Source: Lytechinus pictus (taxonomy: Eukaryota > Echinodermata > Echinoidea > Temnopleuroida > Toxopneustidae). Taken from it: a DNA stretch of 64,000 bases. This document shows positions 10,545-22,400 of this stretch, one piece after another (within the stretch, counting starts at the first letter, position 1; the number at the start of each line of letters is the position of its first letter). The stretch lies in contig NC_087253.1 of assembly GCF_037042905.1 (NCBI RefSeq), positions 11,885,001-11,949,000 on the forward strand, in the 5' to 3' direction. A model generated the notes under the pieces. That model did no database searches. It was given only the letters and a program-made list of their open reading frames with translations, and was not told where the DNA came from. The position numbers and the translations under genes were made by a program.

Positions 10545-11959
10545 ATTATATCATTAAGTACACACAGTTTCCAAACTAGTAATAAATATGGTAGAGTAAA
10601 GTGAATCAAGAACAATAATTTGCATTGACAGAAAAATCATGCATAAGTTACACAAAACAGGCAAAAAACATAAATTTATATATATATGTAAACAAAGTAA
10701 ATGATTAAAAGGAAACAACAACAATCATAGGGTAAGTCTGGAATGCATAAAAATAAATTAGGAATGATTATAAGGAATATTTTTTAATGCATCACAATAT
10801 GATAATCTCGATTGATTATTTTAATTAAAAAATGAATATAATAAACAATAATACCAATGTACTTTTTGTTCTGTATGTAAACAAACTTTTTTTTTCTTTA
10901 ATTCTTAATCAGTAAATTGTATGCAATGTTCAATGAACAATGGAAAAAAAAAGTGGGAAGTTTGATATGAAAATCTGTAAGATGTATGCTTAAAGTAATG
11001 AAATGTTCGTAAATGAGTCTTCCAAAACCGTTATACACTCGGGAATGGAATGTATACAATGAATTAACCATTTCATAAAGAATAATAAGAACATTATCTG
11101 TAAAATCCTAGGTTTTTTTTAAAGCAACGAAATGTTCCTACATAATTATGCTTTCCAATACAAATATGCGTTGGAGCATTTAATGCATGGCAAAGAGTTC
11201 ATATCATGTCCAAGTCTTCTGTACATGTAATAACTTTTTTAACTGTCCGACCACCAGTCGCAGGCAGTAGGGCAATTACCCTACCGTCTGATGTCCAGGC
11301 TGAAAGGACCTTAGAAATAGATACAGAACGACATCATATTTAGACAATCTCACCCCACCTAACAATAACCCTGGCGCCGTAATTCTAGCAGCGTACTAGT
11401 ATATGTTCTCCAATCATCACAGTAAATACAAGTAGTTTTATTTCTTTGTTTAGTTCAAAAGAATAATGGTTAATAAAATCTAGAAGTTAGAAATCTGTCA
11501 ATTTAAGTTTGCATTTGAAACATGCAGATGTTTATGTTTCCAGGAGACCATAAACTTTAGGATTTTACTGAACATTTTTGCTTTGGAGTATATGTGTATT
11601 TTGTCAGTTTTTTCGGATGTGGTATGAGATTCTGCTGGCTATACTGGCTGATATTTCAAATTTTGTTAATATAAAAGTGCAAAATAAAAATACGGCACGC
11701 TTTAGGGATCGAGTGTGGGGTATATTAAACCAAATGGGGTTATATCAGGGAAGTGGCAGGGAGGTAGAACCAACTTCCACTTCCCTGATTAAATCTTTGT
11801 GACTTAAAAACAATTTTTTTTTAAATTAAATTAAGGGATGCAAAATTGTTTACGACAATTGTTTTTATCTTGATCAATATTCACGTTAAAAAGGGAAATA
11901 TTATAAAGCGATTATTTGCCTTTGTATTTGAAGATTTGGTTTGACTTTAAAGGATATTC
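10545..11959. other. AT-rich non-coding stretch
   Basis: I see no gene, tRNA or clear repeat boundary. It could contain the LINE 5' UTR or a degraded ORF1. Short open frames (for example 11578-11802) show no recognisable protein features. Confidence 0.5.
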
Positions 11960-12095
11960 CTTAATCTATACAAAATAGGATACACAATAGAAAATGAAAA
12001 CGAACCGAGTAGGATTCAAACATATTATTTAAAAAAAATGCACATTATTGTGGGGTAGCCACAAAAATTCAAGACACCCAACATGAACACTTTAT
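11960..12095 (-). repeat. Truncated LINE 3' UTR fragment
   Basis: This matches the 3' UTR of the LINE at 7245-7385 with scattered changes. The shared order is ACCGAGT, then ATTACTGTGGGG or ATTATTGTGGGG, then CACCCAACAT. It has no coding part and is an independent 5'-truncated insertion of the same family. Confidence 0.65.
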
Positions 12096-12919
12096 AATCA
12101 AAATTAGATTGACTTAGTCCCTATGCTTTACACTGCAACTCCGGTGTTGATTTAACACCAGCCGCCCCGGAATCTATATATGTCTACACCACAAAAATAT
12201 TGAAAAAACACCAGTTTGTAATCAAAACGATGCTGGTTTAATTCTAATTGGTGTTGTATAAATACACATATCGAGTGTTAGACCAAAACCAAACTGGTGT
12301 TGTTAAAAGTACAAGTCCACCCTAACAAAAAGATGATTGAATAAAAAGAGAAAAATCCAACAAGAATAACATTGAAAGTTCCATCAAAATTCGGTGAAAA
12401 ATAAGAAAGTTATGACATTTTTAAAATTTGGCCTTATTTCACACAAAAGTTATGTGCACCTCGAGTCCTGGTCGGTATGAAAATGTGGAAACTGATGACG
12501 CCACCCACTCACTATTTCTTTTCTATTCTATGCTAAGAAATTTGAAATATTCTGACTTTCTCCCCTTTTCATTAGCGTACCTAAGGGGGGGGCAGCCAAA
12601 AAACAAAACGAAGCGAAGCGAAAAAAGGGAAAGAAAAAAGAAAAGAGAGAAAAAAGGGGGAAGGGTAAAAAGAAGAAAGAATTTAAGAGAAAGGGGAAAA
12701 CAAAAACTGGACTGCAGACTGTCGGAAAAAATGATAAACTGTCGGGTACACGGGGCTGTTCCAACTGATTCGTTTTTTTTAGTTCCACCATCATTGTCGG
12801 TAAATGTCAATTAAACTGTACACTTTTATTGGTAAATTGTGATTTTTGCGCAATGCGACTTTTAGAGCTCTCTGTACCAATAGTGAGGACGGACTGGGAA
12901 AAAGGTAGAGAACAACTTT

Positions 12920-13775
12920 TAGGTAATATAATTATAACAATAAAAATTTCGCTCGCGCTACGCGCTCGCATCAATTTTTTAGTAGGATACCTGAGATAAA
13001 TGTCTAGATTTCAGGTTAAAATATCAAAAATTTTCAGCTCGCACTTCGCGCTCATGTCAATTGGTTTGTTAGAAATCCATTTGTTCATGTTTACAAAAAG
13101 TGCTTGTAATATCCAGTTCTTAGGCCGGAATATAAAAAATTTCAGCTCGCGCCTCGTGCTCACATACAACTGTTATAGTATATCCATCCTGTTCATAGTT
13201 ACATGAAGTGCTTAGAATGTCCGGTTTTCAGGTCGGAATATAGAAAATCAAAAATATATCATTAGAAACCAATTTGTTCACGGTTACAAAAATTGCTTAA
13301 ATATCAAGTTCAGCACGAGCTTCGCACTCGCATAAAATTCCATCCTGTTCATAATTAAATGAAGTGTTTAGAATGTAAAGTTTTCAGGTCGAAATATATA
13401 TTTAATCAATAATTTCAGCTCGCGCTTCGCACTCACACCAATTAATTGTTTTTAACTACCATCTTGTTCATAGTTTTAAAAAAAAAGGTGCTTAGAATGT
13501 CCACTTTTAAGGGAAGAATATCTCAAATTTCCAGCTCGCTCTTCGCGCTTGCATCAATTAATTATTCAGTTAGAATCCGATTTGTTCATGGTTACTAAAA
13601 GTGCTTAGAATATCCAGTTCTTAAGTCGGAATATCAAAAGATTTAGCTCGCGTTTCGCGCTCGCATAATTTATTAAGGAAGATACCCATACTATTCATAA
13701 TAAAGTACACAAAATGTATCGTTTTAGGTCAAAATTTTAAGAAAAAAATCAGCTCGCGCTCGCAATTATTATTTT
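12920..13775. repeat. Tandem satellite, ~105-bp unit with GCTCGCGCTTCGCGCTCGC core
   Basis: About eight units are seen, each with a CG-rich core at about 12951, 13037, 13142, 13312, 13417, 13532, 13645 and 13750. An AT-rich body follows each core (CATTTGTTCATGGTTAC, AGTGCTTAGAATATCCAG). One unit near 13240 has lost its core. No coding role is apparent. Shorter words of the core type recur at 14760 and 63916. Confidence 0.8.
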
Positions 13776-15061
13776 TTAAATATTATTTTAGTGTAAATTT
13801 TTTGGCACGTGCAAGTGAAAGTGAAGACTTTTTGGGGGTGGGGCTTGTCAAAATTTTTGTAAATAAAAATGCCCCCTTGAAAATCCTGAATCTGCCCCTG
13901 GGGGGATATAGATGAGTATAATTGGTCGTCGGACGTCGGTAATCGGTACTGACATCTGTCGGTAATAAAGGGCCTCCACCCCCCCCCCCCCTGGAAAAGG
14001 CCTTGATATACCCCCTGCTTACACATTCCTTTGGTTATTACTATCCCATGTACCCGATCCCTTCGTCCGCCTATCTATCTTTCTCCAAGTTCAATTCCCT
14101 CAACCTTCTGACATTCCTGCCATGAAAGTGAGTGAGTAATTTTCCCAATATCTAGTGATAATATCATTATTACTGTCGCATATATTTTCAAGTTTATATT
14201 TATTTTTTATGAGTGAATGCAAGCATTTATTTTTGTTTTAACTGTGTATATGGAAATAAAACAAATGCAAATCAATACATGAATACAACTGATTTCAATG
14301 TCAAATACCTATTTTATAACGTCTCCAAATGAGCATAATTGGGAACATAATGTAAACACCTTCAAAGAAGAATAAAAGAAGTATTTTAATATAAACATTG
14401 CAATTACGCCGGACAATTACCACTTGATTAGAAATATATCAATCAAGATCCAATACATTTAATTTCTGGAATGATATACAAAAAAAAAAGAATTAATTTC
14501 GACAATAAAGTACAATCGCCCGATAGTAAATATCAGTAGTAGCAAGATCCCAACTGTTTTATTGGTCACCCCTGGATAACCTTTCCCACCTTCAGTTCAA
14601 CTTCCAATGTGCATGGGGGGCTGCTAATATAAATGCAGGGCAACGAGGACTGCGAGGTGCCCAAATATCCTCGTGTATTGGTAATTTTATGACCGAATGT
14701 ATAATTTCTGCACGTTTCAAATCATGTAAAAAGGCTGAATAATAATTGAAAAAATTTAAGCTCGCTTCGCTCGCTCGAAAATTAAAAAAACTGTGAAGTT
14801 GATATTTGGGCAATGATTATCAGCCCCCCTTGAAAAAAATTGTGCCTATACGCCCATTCCTACTACCCCCCCCCCCCACCTTGTACATCCTTGTCGCTTG
14901 CCCCCCCCCCCCCCGACGAAATATGCCAGGTACACCACTGCCCCTTGTCATGTGAAATCGAGGTTTATTCCTCCCTGGACATGTGGAATTAATGAAAATG
15001 AAAATCCATATCATTGTTCGAAATATACACAAGAAATTAAATTCTCCGAAAATTAATTGTT
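13776..15061. other. Non-coding insert with C-rich tracts
   Basis: No gene is seen. It contains C-runs at 13979-13991 and near 14865-14915, and a CGCTTCGCTCGCTCG word near 14763. It is part of the sequence that splits the palindromic MITE. Confidence 0.5.
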
Positions 15062-15244
15062 TTGCCCAATTTATCGTGGGCCCGGCAGACGCTGTGTAGC
15101 GTTAGATCGACGAGGCTCTATCGGGAAACAGGGTAGCAGCAACACCCGTCTTTTAACGTCTTTTGGACTGACGCTACCGGGGTTTGAACTCCCGACCTGT
15201 TGTGAGACGGACGCTCTACCAACTTAACCAACACACCGGATTTA
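15062..15244 (-). repeat. tRNA-derived SINE
   Basis: On the minus strand, from 15241 downward, there is an A-box-like TTGGTTAAGTTGGTAGAGC and a B-box-like GGGAGTTCAAACCCCGG with a CAC at the anticodon position. A CGTC-rich body with TCGACG follows. The 5' and 3' acceptor halves do not pair, so this is a SINE with a tRNA head and not a tRNA gene. Confidence 0.6.
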
Positions 15245-15716
15245 AACAATGTGGTTCAGTCAAGTTTTACATTAATGTCAATTCTGCAAGAATTGAAATA
15301 TTGTATAATTCAAACAACAAATAAAAAGAAATATTGAGTGATTGATATAATCGACTCTCTCATTTGCATATCACTAAATTATGCGTATAAGTGTTTTGAG
15401 AAAAATAAGTGAAACTTTGAAATATGTCATAACTTTCTTATTTTACTTCCGATTTTGATGAAATTATCAGCGTAATGTTTGATAGATTTGTCTCTATTGA
15501 ATCAAATCAACATTTGTCTGGGGTGGACTTTACCTATTTAACACTTCTTTGGTGTACATGGACATGTATACATTCCGGGCTGGAGGTAAATCAACACCGG
15601 AGTTTTTGCAGTGTATATAATCCGAGTAATTTTAGCAATTTTGTTTTGTTTATAAGCAAAGGATTCGGCCTTTTTTCGAAGTACATACATAATACTGTAA
15701 TACATATAGTCCAGGA

Positions 15717-18128
15717 TAGAAGAGGCATAACCTTGTTTTTTTATATATACAATACTTTTCGATGGTTTCTTGTCAGTTCGAGGGTGCTGATTCCGAATCT
15801 GAATGATGCCACTCGTGTAACCTTGAGCATTTCCCGCAAGTTGGCAAAATCCAATATGGCCGCCAAAATATGCAAATTACCCATGAAAATCCTAAAATTG
15901 TCCACACATTGGCTATGAAATGCATGAAATTGTGTGGCAGGAGTGAAATACTCTCTGAAAAAATAACTTTTGACAAAATATTTATTTTCCTGATATTCAA
16001 AATGGCCGCCAAAGGCCCTTGTATACTTTATTATGTACAATATGAATAGGGAAAACTAATTTTCACAAAAATTAGCACTAAAGTGCAAAAAATCGCGATG
16101 TATGAACGAAGTAATATATGCAAATCATCATTACTAACGAGATATATCATTTATTATATCATATAAGGGAACATTTCTGTATTTTGATATCTAAAATAGC
16201 CGCCACTGGCCCAAACAGTATTGCGTAAAATGGCAATGGGGGCCAAAAAATTCACAAGAGTGATCACTAAAATACATATTATTAAGATTAAACGAGTTGA
16301 ATACTGACTAAAAACATAATTGTTAACGAAATTTATTATTAATATGCCATGTATGTGATGAATGTTATATTTTGATATTCAAAATGGCTGCCAAAGGCCC
16401 TAAAAGTATTATGCACAATGAGAAAGAGGAGCACAGAAATCACAAGAGAGAGCACTAAAATGCATATATATGTGATAAATTAATGGGATACTGTCTAAAA
16501 ACATATTTTCTAATGAAATATATCATTCAGGTTTCAAGTTTGTGTTAAATACTGTATTTTGACTTTCAAAATGGCCGCCATAGACATTAACAGTATTATG
16601 TACAATGCAAAGTGGGAAACCAATATTCACAGGAGTGAGCACCATAAATGCACGTAATAGTGATCAATGAGTAAAATTTTGTCTGAAAGCATAATTTCTA
16701 TTGAGATATATCATTTATTCTGCCAGTTAGTTGTTATATATACTGTTATTGGAAAGTCAAAATGGCCGCTACAGGCCCTTATGGTATTATGCACAATGTG
16801 AAAGGGAACAAATTATTTCAACAGAATTTGGATTTGCTTGGCCAAATGGTGATGTTTGTGTGAAATATTGTCTGAAAACATGATTTATAACAAAATATAT
16901 CATATCTTATGTAATTTAGGTGATAAAAACTGTATTTCAACATTCAATATGCCTGCCATATGCCCATTTTGTGAACATTGTTTATCTCCACTCAAATTGT
17001 ATATTATACGATAAGGGCCTATGGTGGCCATTTTCAATTTAAAAATGCAGCATTTATTAAATTACACATTATATGATATATCTCGGTAGAAACCATGGTT
17101 TTAGACAATATTTCACCCTTTCACAATTCACAATTCACAATTATATGCAATATTTAGAGTCAAGCAAAGCCAAATTCTATCAAAGTTATATGTCCCATGT
17201 TACAATGTACACAATACCTTTGGGACCTATGGTGGCAGCCATTAGTTGGATTTCAAAGTACAGCATTTATTACCTCCACGACCAATATGTGATGTATTTA
17301 GTTAGAAATCAAGTTTAAGACAATATTTTTACTCATATATCACAGTTATATGCATTTTATGATTCTGACTCTTGTTAGAATTAGTTTGTCCATTCGCATT
17401 GTACATGATAAATATAGGGCCTATGGCTGGCGGCCATTTTGAATGTCAAAATACAGCATTTATCACATAAATGGCATATTAATGGCAATGATGGCAATGA
17501 TCTTTTTAGTCAGCATTCCACTCGTTTTATCTTAATAATATGCATTTTAATGCTCACTCTTGTCATTTTTTTTTTCAGTTGGCCCCGGCCATTGCCATTG
17601 TACATCCTCTTTGGGCCAGTGGCGGCTATTTTAGATATCAAAATACAGCGATATCCCAATATAACATAACAAATGATATATCTCGGTAGTAATGATGATT
17701 TGCATATATTACTTCGTTCATACATCGCGATTTTTTGCGGTTTAGTGTTAATTTTTTGTGAAAATTAATTTTCCCTATTCATATTGTACATACTAGAGTA
17801 TACAATGGCCTATGGCGGCCATTTTGAATATCAGGAAAATAAATATTTTGTGAAAAATTATTTTTTCAGAGAGTATTTTACTCCTGCCACACGATTTCAT
17901 GCATTTCATAGCCAATGTGCGGACAATTTTAGGATTTTCATGGGTAATTTGCATATTTTGGCGGCCATATTGGATTTTGCCAATTTGCAGAAAATGCTCA
18001 AGGTTACACGAGTGGCATCATCCAGATTCGTAATCAGCACCCTCGAATTGACAAGAAACCATAAAAAAATATTGTATATATAAAAAAACAAGGTTTGGTC
18101 AAGTTTCTATGGGGCCTATCCTGGACTA
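15717..18128. mobile_element. Fold-back element 2, arms of ~190-bp subrepeats
   Basis: This is an inverted repeat of 2.4 kb. The tips are TAGTCCAGGATAG and its complement CTATCCTGGACTA. Each arm contains about six subrepeats marked by AAAATGGCCGCC words: about 15856, 16000, 16193, 16380, 16569, 16757 and 16950 on the left, and the complements at about 17020, 17231, 17421, 17622, 17813 and 17960. Spacing is close to 190 bp and the centre of symmetry is near 16985. Open frames at 15741-16040 and 17784-18083 are mirror images and are not genes. No transposase is seen. The right tip ends about 460 bp before the UGT-A start codon, so it may sit in that gene's promoter region. Confidence 0.8.
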
Positions 18129-18589
18129 ATATAGGAAAATTGCTCTCATTTCAGATCACATTACGTGTATATAATTTATATATATATATACATGTATATA
18201 TATGGCGGCGTGCGCAATACCATGGGTGAGGGGTCATTGGATATTTGATCTGTCTGTCTGGTCGATCTTTCTTTGTCATGTTTGTGTACGGAAATTCGAT
18301 GCAATACCTAATGCAAATAGGGTGACCGATTACGAAATCTTTTGTCAATGTTCACGAGTGCAGACGTACAGTGTACACATGTATATTTTACATCGATCAA
18401 GACTCCCCTCTCCACGTGAATGTAGATCGCACAAGCTAGGTGACCTTACCATTTGTAAAGTATTAACGGACGTATTGTGTTCGCTTTGTACGGTGCAGAC
18501 ACAGCTGACTTCCTTAAGTTGTGAGCCGAATGATATATATTTTCTGGTACTGGACTATTTATATCGTAGGAAAGGGTTTTTAATTTGAG
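18129..18589 (+). promoter_or_regulatory. Upstream region of UGT-A
   Basis: This is the interval between fold-back element 2 and the UGT-A ATG. It contains a TA microsatellite (18172-18201) and a TATA-like word GATATATATTT at 18532-18542, about 50 bp before the ATG. The transcription start is not identifiable, and calling a promoter here is an inference from position. Confidence 0.35.
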
Positions 18590-19477
18590 ATGGCGAAACT
18601 TCCTAAATTTTGTATATTCGTTGCGGCTGTACTTTGCTCCGGATTCATGTCTCCTCCCGTTGTTTCAGGAGCTAAGATCATGCTCGCTATGTCGGGTGTC
18701 ATGAACAGCGTTAGTCAGCACATTCTGTTTTCAGCTATCACGGAACCTCTGGTTGAACGCGGGCATGAGGTTATTCTCCTGGCCCCTCAGTATAAGGTGA
18801 CCAAGGGTCTCACTGAGGAAGCTGTCACCGGGAAGATCTTCTTTAAGAACTCTAAGACGAAGGAGGAGATGGAGGAAATGGCTGCGGGGCTTCAGTCAAT
18901 CGCCCTTGGTTTCAGTCAGGATTCTGTCTTCCAGATCATTGGCAGGGTTCGTACCATCTTCCCATGGTTCACCGAAGGATGCTTCCAGCTCTTCAAGGAC
19001 CAGGAGACACTGGATCGGCTCAGGGAAGAACGTTTCGACCTGATCCTCACCATGCCGACTTGTGGCTGCGATTCCTTGCTTGCGGAATACCTGGGCGTTC
19101 CTTTCGTCGTGATGACTCCACTTCGAAGGGCGCCCTTTTTCAATGAAGATACTTTCGGCATCCCCGCCCCGTCCTCTTACGTACCGTTCAGTGGTTTGAC
19201 TACGTTCACTGACCAAATGACATTTTCTCAGAGGATCACCAATGTTATAATGCGTTATGTAACGGAGCCATTCTTCATGTACCTGACGCGAAGTGGTCTC
19301 GATCAAATTCAGAAGGACCACAACATCAGACCTGACCTGTCGATTGATCAGCTTCTTGGCAAAGCTCAGCTTTGGTTGTCCCAGGGTAACTGGGCTTTTG
19401 AGTTCGCTCAACCAATCACGCCAAACTTTGTCTCGATCGGTGGAATCACAACCCAATCACCCAAACCATTACCAAAG
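18590..19477 (+). CDS. UGT: UGT-A exon 1 (residues 1-296)
   Basis: The start is ATG at 18590, giving MAKLPKFC and a hydrophobic leader. The exon ends at PLPK with donor GTAACT at 19478, phase 0. It covers the signal peptide and the whole acceptor-binding half. The frame stays open past the donor into a T/C-rich intron; the splice end is set by homology to UGT-B and to the second exon. Confidence 0.92.
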
Positions 19478-22400
19478 GTAACTGGAGTAGTTTTCAAGTG
19501 GAACATATCTTTGAAATATACTTTTCTTTGTCTTTTTTTCTTAAGTGTTTTTCTTCTTAGTTCTTATTCTTTCTATCTTTCGTTTTTTCTTTATTTCCTT
19601 CCTTCTTCTTCTTTTTCTTCTTATTTTTTCCTTCCTTTTTTATTTCTTTCATTATTTTTCCTTTATTTCCTTTCTTTCTTTCCCATTATTTTGTCCTTCC
19701 ATCTAGCCTCTTCTTCCTAATTCTTTTTTTATTTCTTTCATTGTTTTTCCATTTTTCTTTCTTCCTTTCTTTCTTTCTTTCTTTCCTTTCTTCTTCTACT
19801 TCATCTCCTCCTCTTCCACATTTTGAAACGAATATAAAGATGTATCCGAATTCAGAGCATGCACCGCAACCAATGGAGGTCATTACTGGGGATTCCAAAG
19901 AAGAAGTAATTAACATGATTAATAGTTTATGCAATTCATGGGTTTTCTGTGCTGCTATGTCGGTGCATAAATTAACCCTTGTTACGCATACTACATTAAC
20001 ATTAGGGTAAAAGTACCCTAATCGAATTCCTTGAGGACTCATTGTTTGATTAATCAGTATATACCAATGTCAGTTAATGTGATATTCAGAAATTGGTGGT
20101 CAGTATGGATCCTCATCAAAATAGTTGGCTAAAATATTGACCTATGACCAGTCATTCAATTTATTTTATTTTCCTCTTTCAGGCTTTTCATATTTCAATT
20201 TTTTCATTTTAGCTAAGACTCTGTAAGAGGGAAATTTGCCAATGACTGGTACTAATTACTCGTGCTATTGACCGGGAGTGGTTTTGAGATGAGAATATAT
20301 AGTTTATCAAATTACAAGGGGCTGCATGATCACTATAAAACATATATTACACATCTTAGAAAACATTTTCGTGAAATATAATTTATAATACACATCATTT
20401 TGCTCGGGTATTGAAACATTACCCATACACCTACTTGTTACCTTTTAAACAGTCCCAACATTACCCTCGACTAAACCTTGGGCGTAATGGTACCTCGCCT
20501 GCGTAAATCTTACTGATGCCCTTGATAAAGTATATTATTTGTATACCATTTACCTGATATTAACTTGTCTTTTCTTTTAAGTATGTAGTAGTTCCTTTTT
20601 TATGATTTATCAATGTATTTTAACGTTCAGATGTCACATCCAGGATCAACCTTCTCTCTACCATTTCACTCATGTTTTATATCTATCTTCTTTGACTTTG
20701 ACCCCCTTCCTTATCTACTTCCTTATCCTCTTTTACTTATCTTCCCTCTTTAGATATCTCTCTAGATCCTGGCAATATGCAAAGACGTATTAGTGTAGTT
20801 GATACTTTTAATGTTATCGTAAGATCGAAGGTATAGAGTTTAGAGTGTTTTATTTATTTTACGCATTTACATGTAGACCTTGTACTTAAGAAATTAATGA
20901 ATGAAAATGTATGCTTGTGTAGTACACATTTCAGTTGTGAAGCATGTTAAGGATTGTACCGAAGGGGTGGGTGACGTCTCGTCGCGTCGCGTTAAGGGGA
21001 ACCCACCCCGTCGTCCCCCCTCCCACTCCCCCGGTTTTGCCGAAAGGGTATGTTGGGAGCATCGGTTCCCCGGTTCGCGTACCTTTCGGGCAAACCAGGG
21101 GTGTGTGGGGGGGGGGGGGGCTTTGGACGAAGGGTTGGTTCCCCTTGACGAGACGCAACGTCTCGTACCCGGCCGGTGTCACGACAATATTTGCTCCGGT
21201 GTCTCAGACGACATAGGGGTACAGTTAGGAATGTAATAGGGTTTTTGATTCAGAACAATGTAAATATAAGGGTTAGGGTTTATTTAGTTTTGGAGGTCAG
21301 CTTTTTATGTTTGGCATAACCTGCAGATATGCCATCGGTGCAACTTTGTCGTCGGTACGGAGCAGATGTCATGGACCCCCCCCCCCCCCCCGGCCCCTTC
21401 AGTACAATAAATACCATTTTCCTATCTATTTATTTATCATCTGATTTTTGTCCAGGAAATGAACGATTTTGTGGAAGGATCCGGTGACCACGGGATAATA
21501 GTCTTCACTCTTGGATCCGTCGTCTCCTCGTTGATGAACGACGAACTCAATGAAAATCTGGCCAAAGTTTTCAGTGAGCTGCCGCAGAGGGTGCTGTGGA
21601 GATTGAAGGGGACACGCCCGCGTAACCTTGGAAACAACACGCTCGTTTCTGATTGGCTCCCTCAAAGCGACCTCCTTGGTACGATGTTGTAATTTTTGTT
21701 GATCCTTTGATTTACAAGTTACGGTAGCATGGTTAGGCGTGCCCTTGTCAAAATTTAATAAAATCATGAATGTGAGATGGTATTGATATCATTTTGTACC
21801 AATTCAGATCATAAAGCGTGTAAGATCTGTTATTTCTAAACATCTCGCTTTAATAGTTTATTGCTAAATATATCGTCTAATTGTTTGGAAAGCATACCTT
21901 GGAAGTACGCTTAAAAATTAATTTGCCAATCTTCAGCTTCCTCTATGTATTGAAGTGCATTGACAGTTGTGGCAATCTTCGAGGTTTAGTTTCCCTTCTT
22001 GATCAATGTTTCATCATATTTGTTTGAAAGGGACTTGATATTTCAATTAAGATGGAAAGTGTACTATATAGAAATTAAATATATTTAGTGATGAAGAAAT
22101 TTAATGTACAAATCAAATTGAACTGCTCAATTCTGATTTCACTCTTTGGAAATGAGTTCCGATTTATTCCCAGCATTATTTTCCATTCCTTCCATTGAAA
22201 ACACCAGGTCACCCCAAGACGAAGTTGATGATCTATCATGGAGGAGCGAACGGTATCAATGAGATCGTCACCCACGGTGTTCCAGTTCTCGTCATGCCTC
22301 TAGCTGGGGATCAGATGGGTAATGCAGTCCGGATGCAAGCCAAGGGAATGGGGTTCCCTATCGATAAGAATACACTCACCGAAGAAAGCTTTAGAGAGGC

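Larger units (their letters stand above)
12313..15530. mobile_element. Palindromic MITE (AAGTCCACC termini), itself interrupted
   Basis: The left terminus is AAGTCCACCCTAACAAAAAG (12313) and the right is CTGGGGTGGACTT (ending 15530). An intact ~615-bp copy is at 60222-60836. The halves here match the intact copy up to about 12570 and again from about 15250. The ~2.7 kb between them is foreign to the family and contains the ~105-bp satellite and a SINE. Confidence 0.75.
12129..15615. mobile_element. GGTGTT-type MITE, split by nested insertions
   Basis: The left end (TACACTGCAACTCCGGTG, 12129) and right end (CCGGAGTTTTTGCAGTGTA, ending 15615) are the two termini of one MITE family. An uninterrupted copy of about 245 bp sits at 31601-31846. 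Here the copy is broken after about 12310 and resumes at about 15531, with another palindromic MITE and its own insert lying between. The terminal TACACTGCAAAAACT motif and repeated GGTGTT/AACACC words identify the family. Confidence 0.75.

Noticed and set aside
15741-16040. Mirrored 99-residue frames (also 17784-18083) as a duplicated gene
   Set aside because: Both lie in the inverted arms of fold-back element 2 and share its subrepeats.
18896-19456. 186-residue antisense open frame over UGT-A exon 1
   Set aside because: It is a shadow of the coding strand; UGT-B has a similar antisense shadow and no independent support exists.
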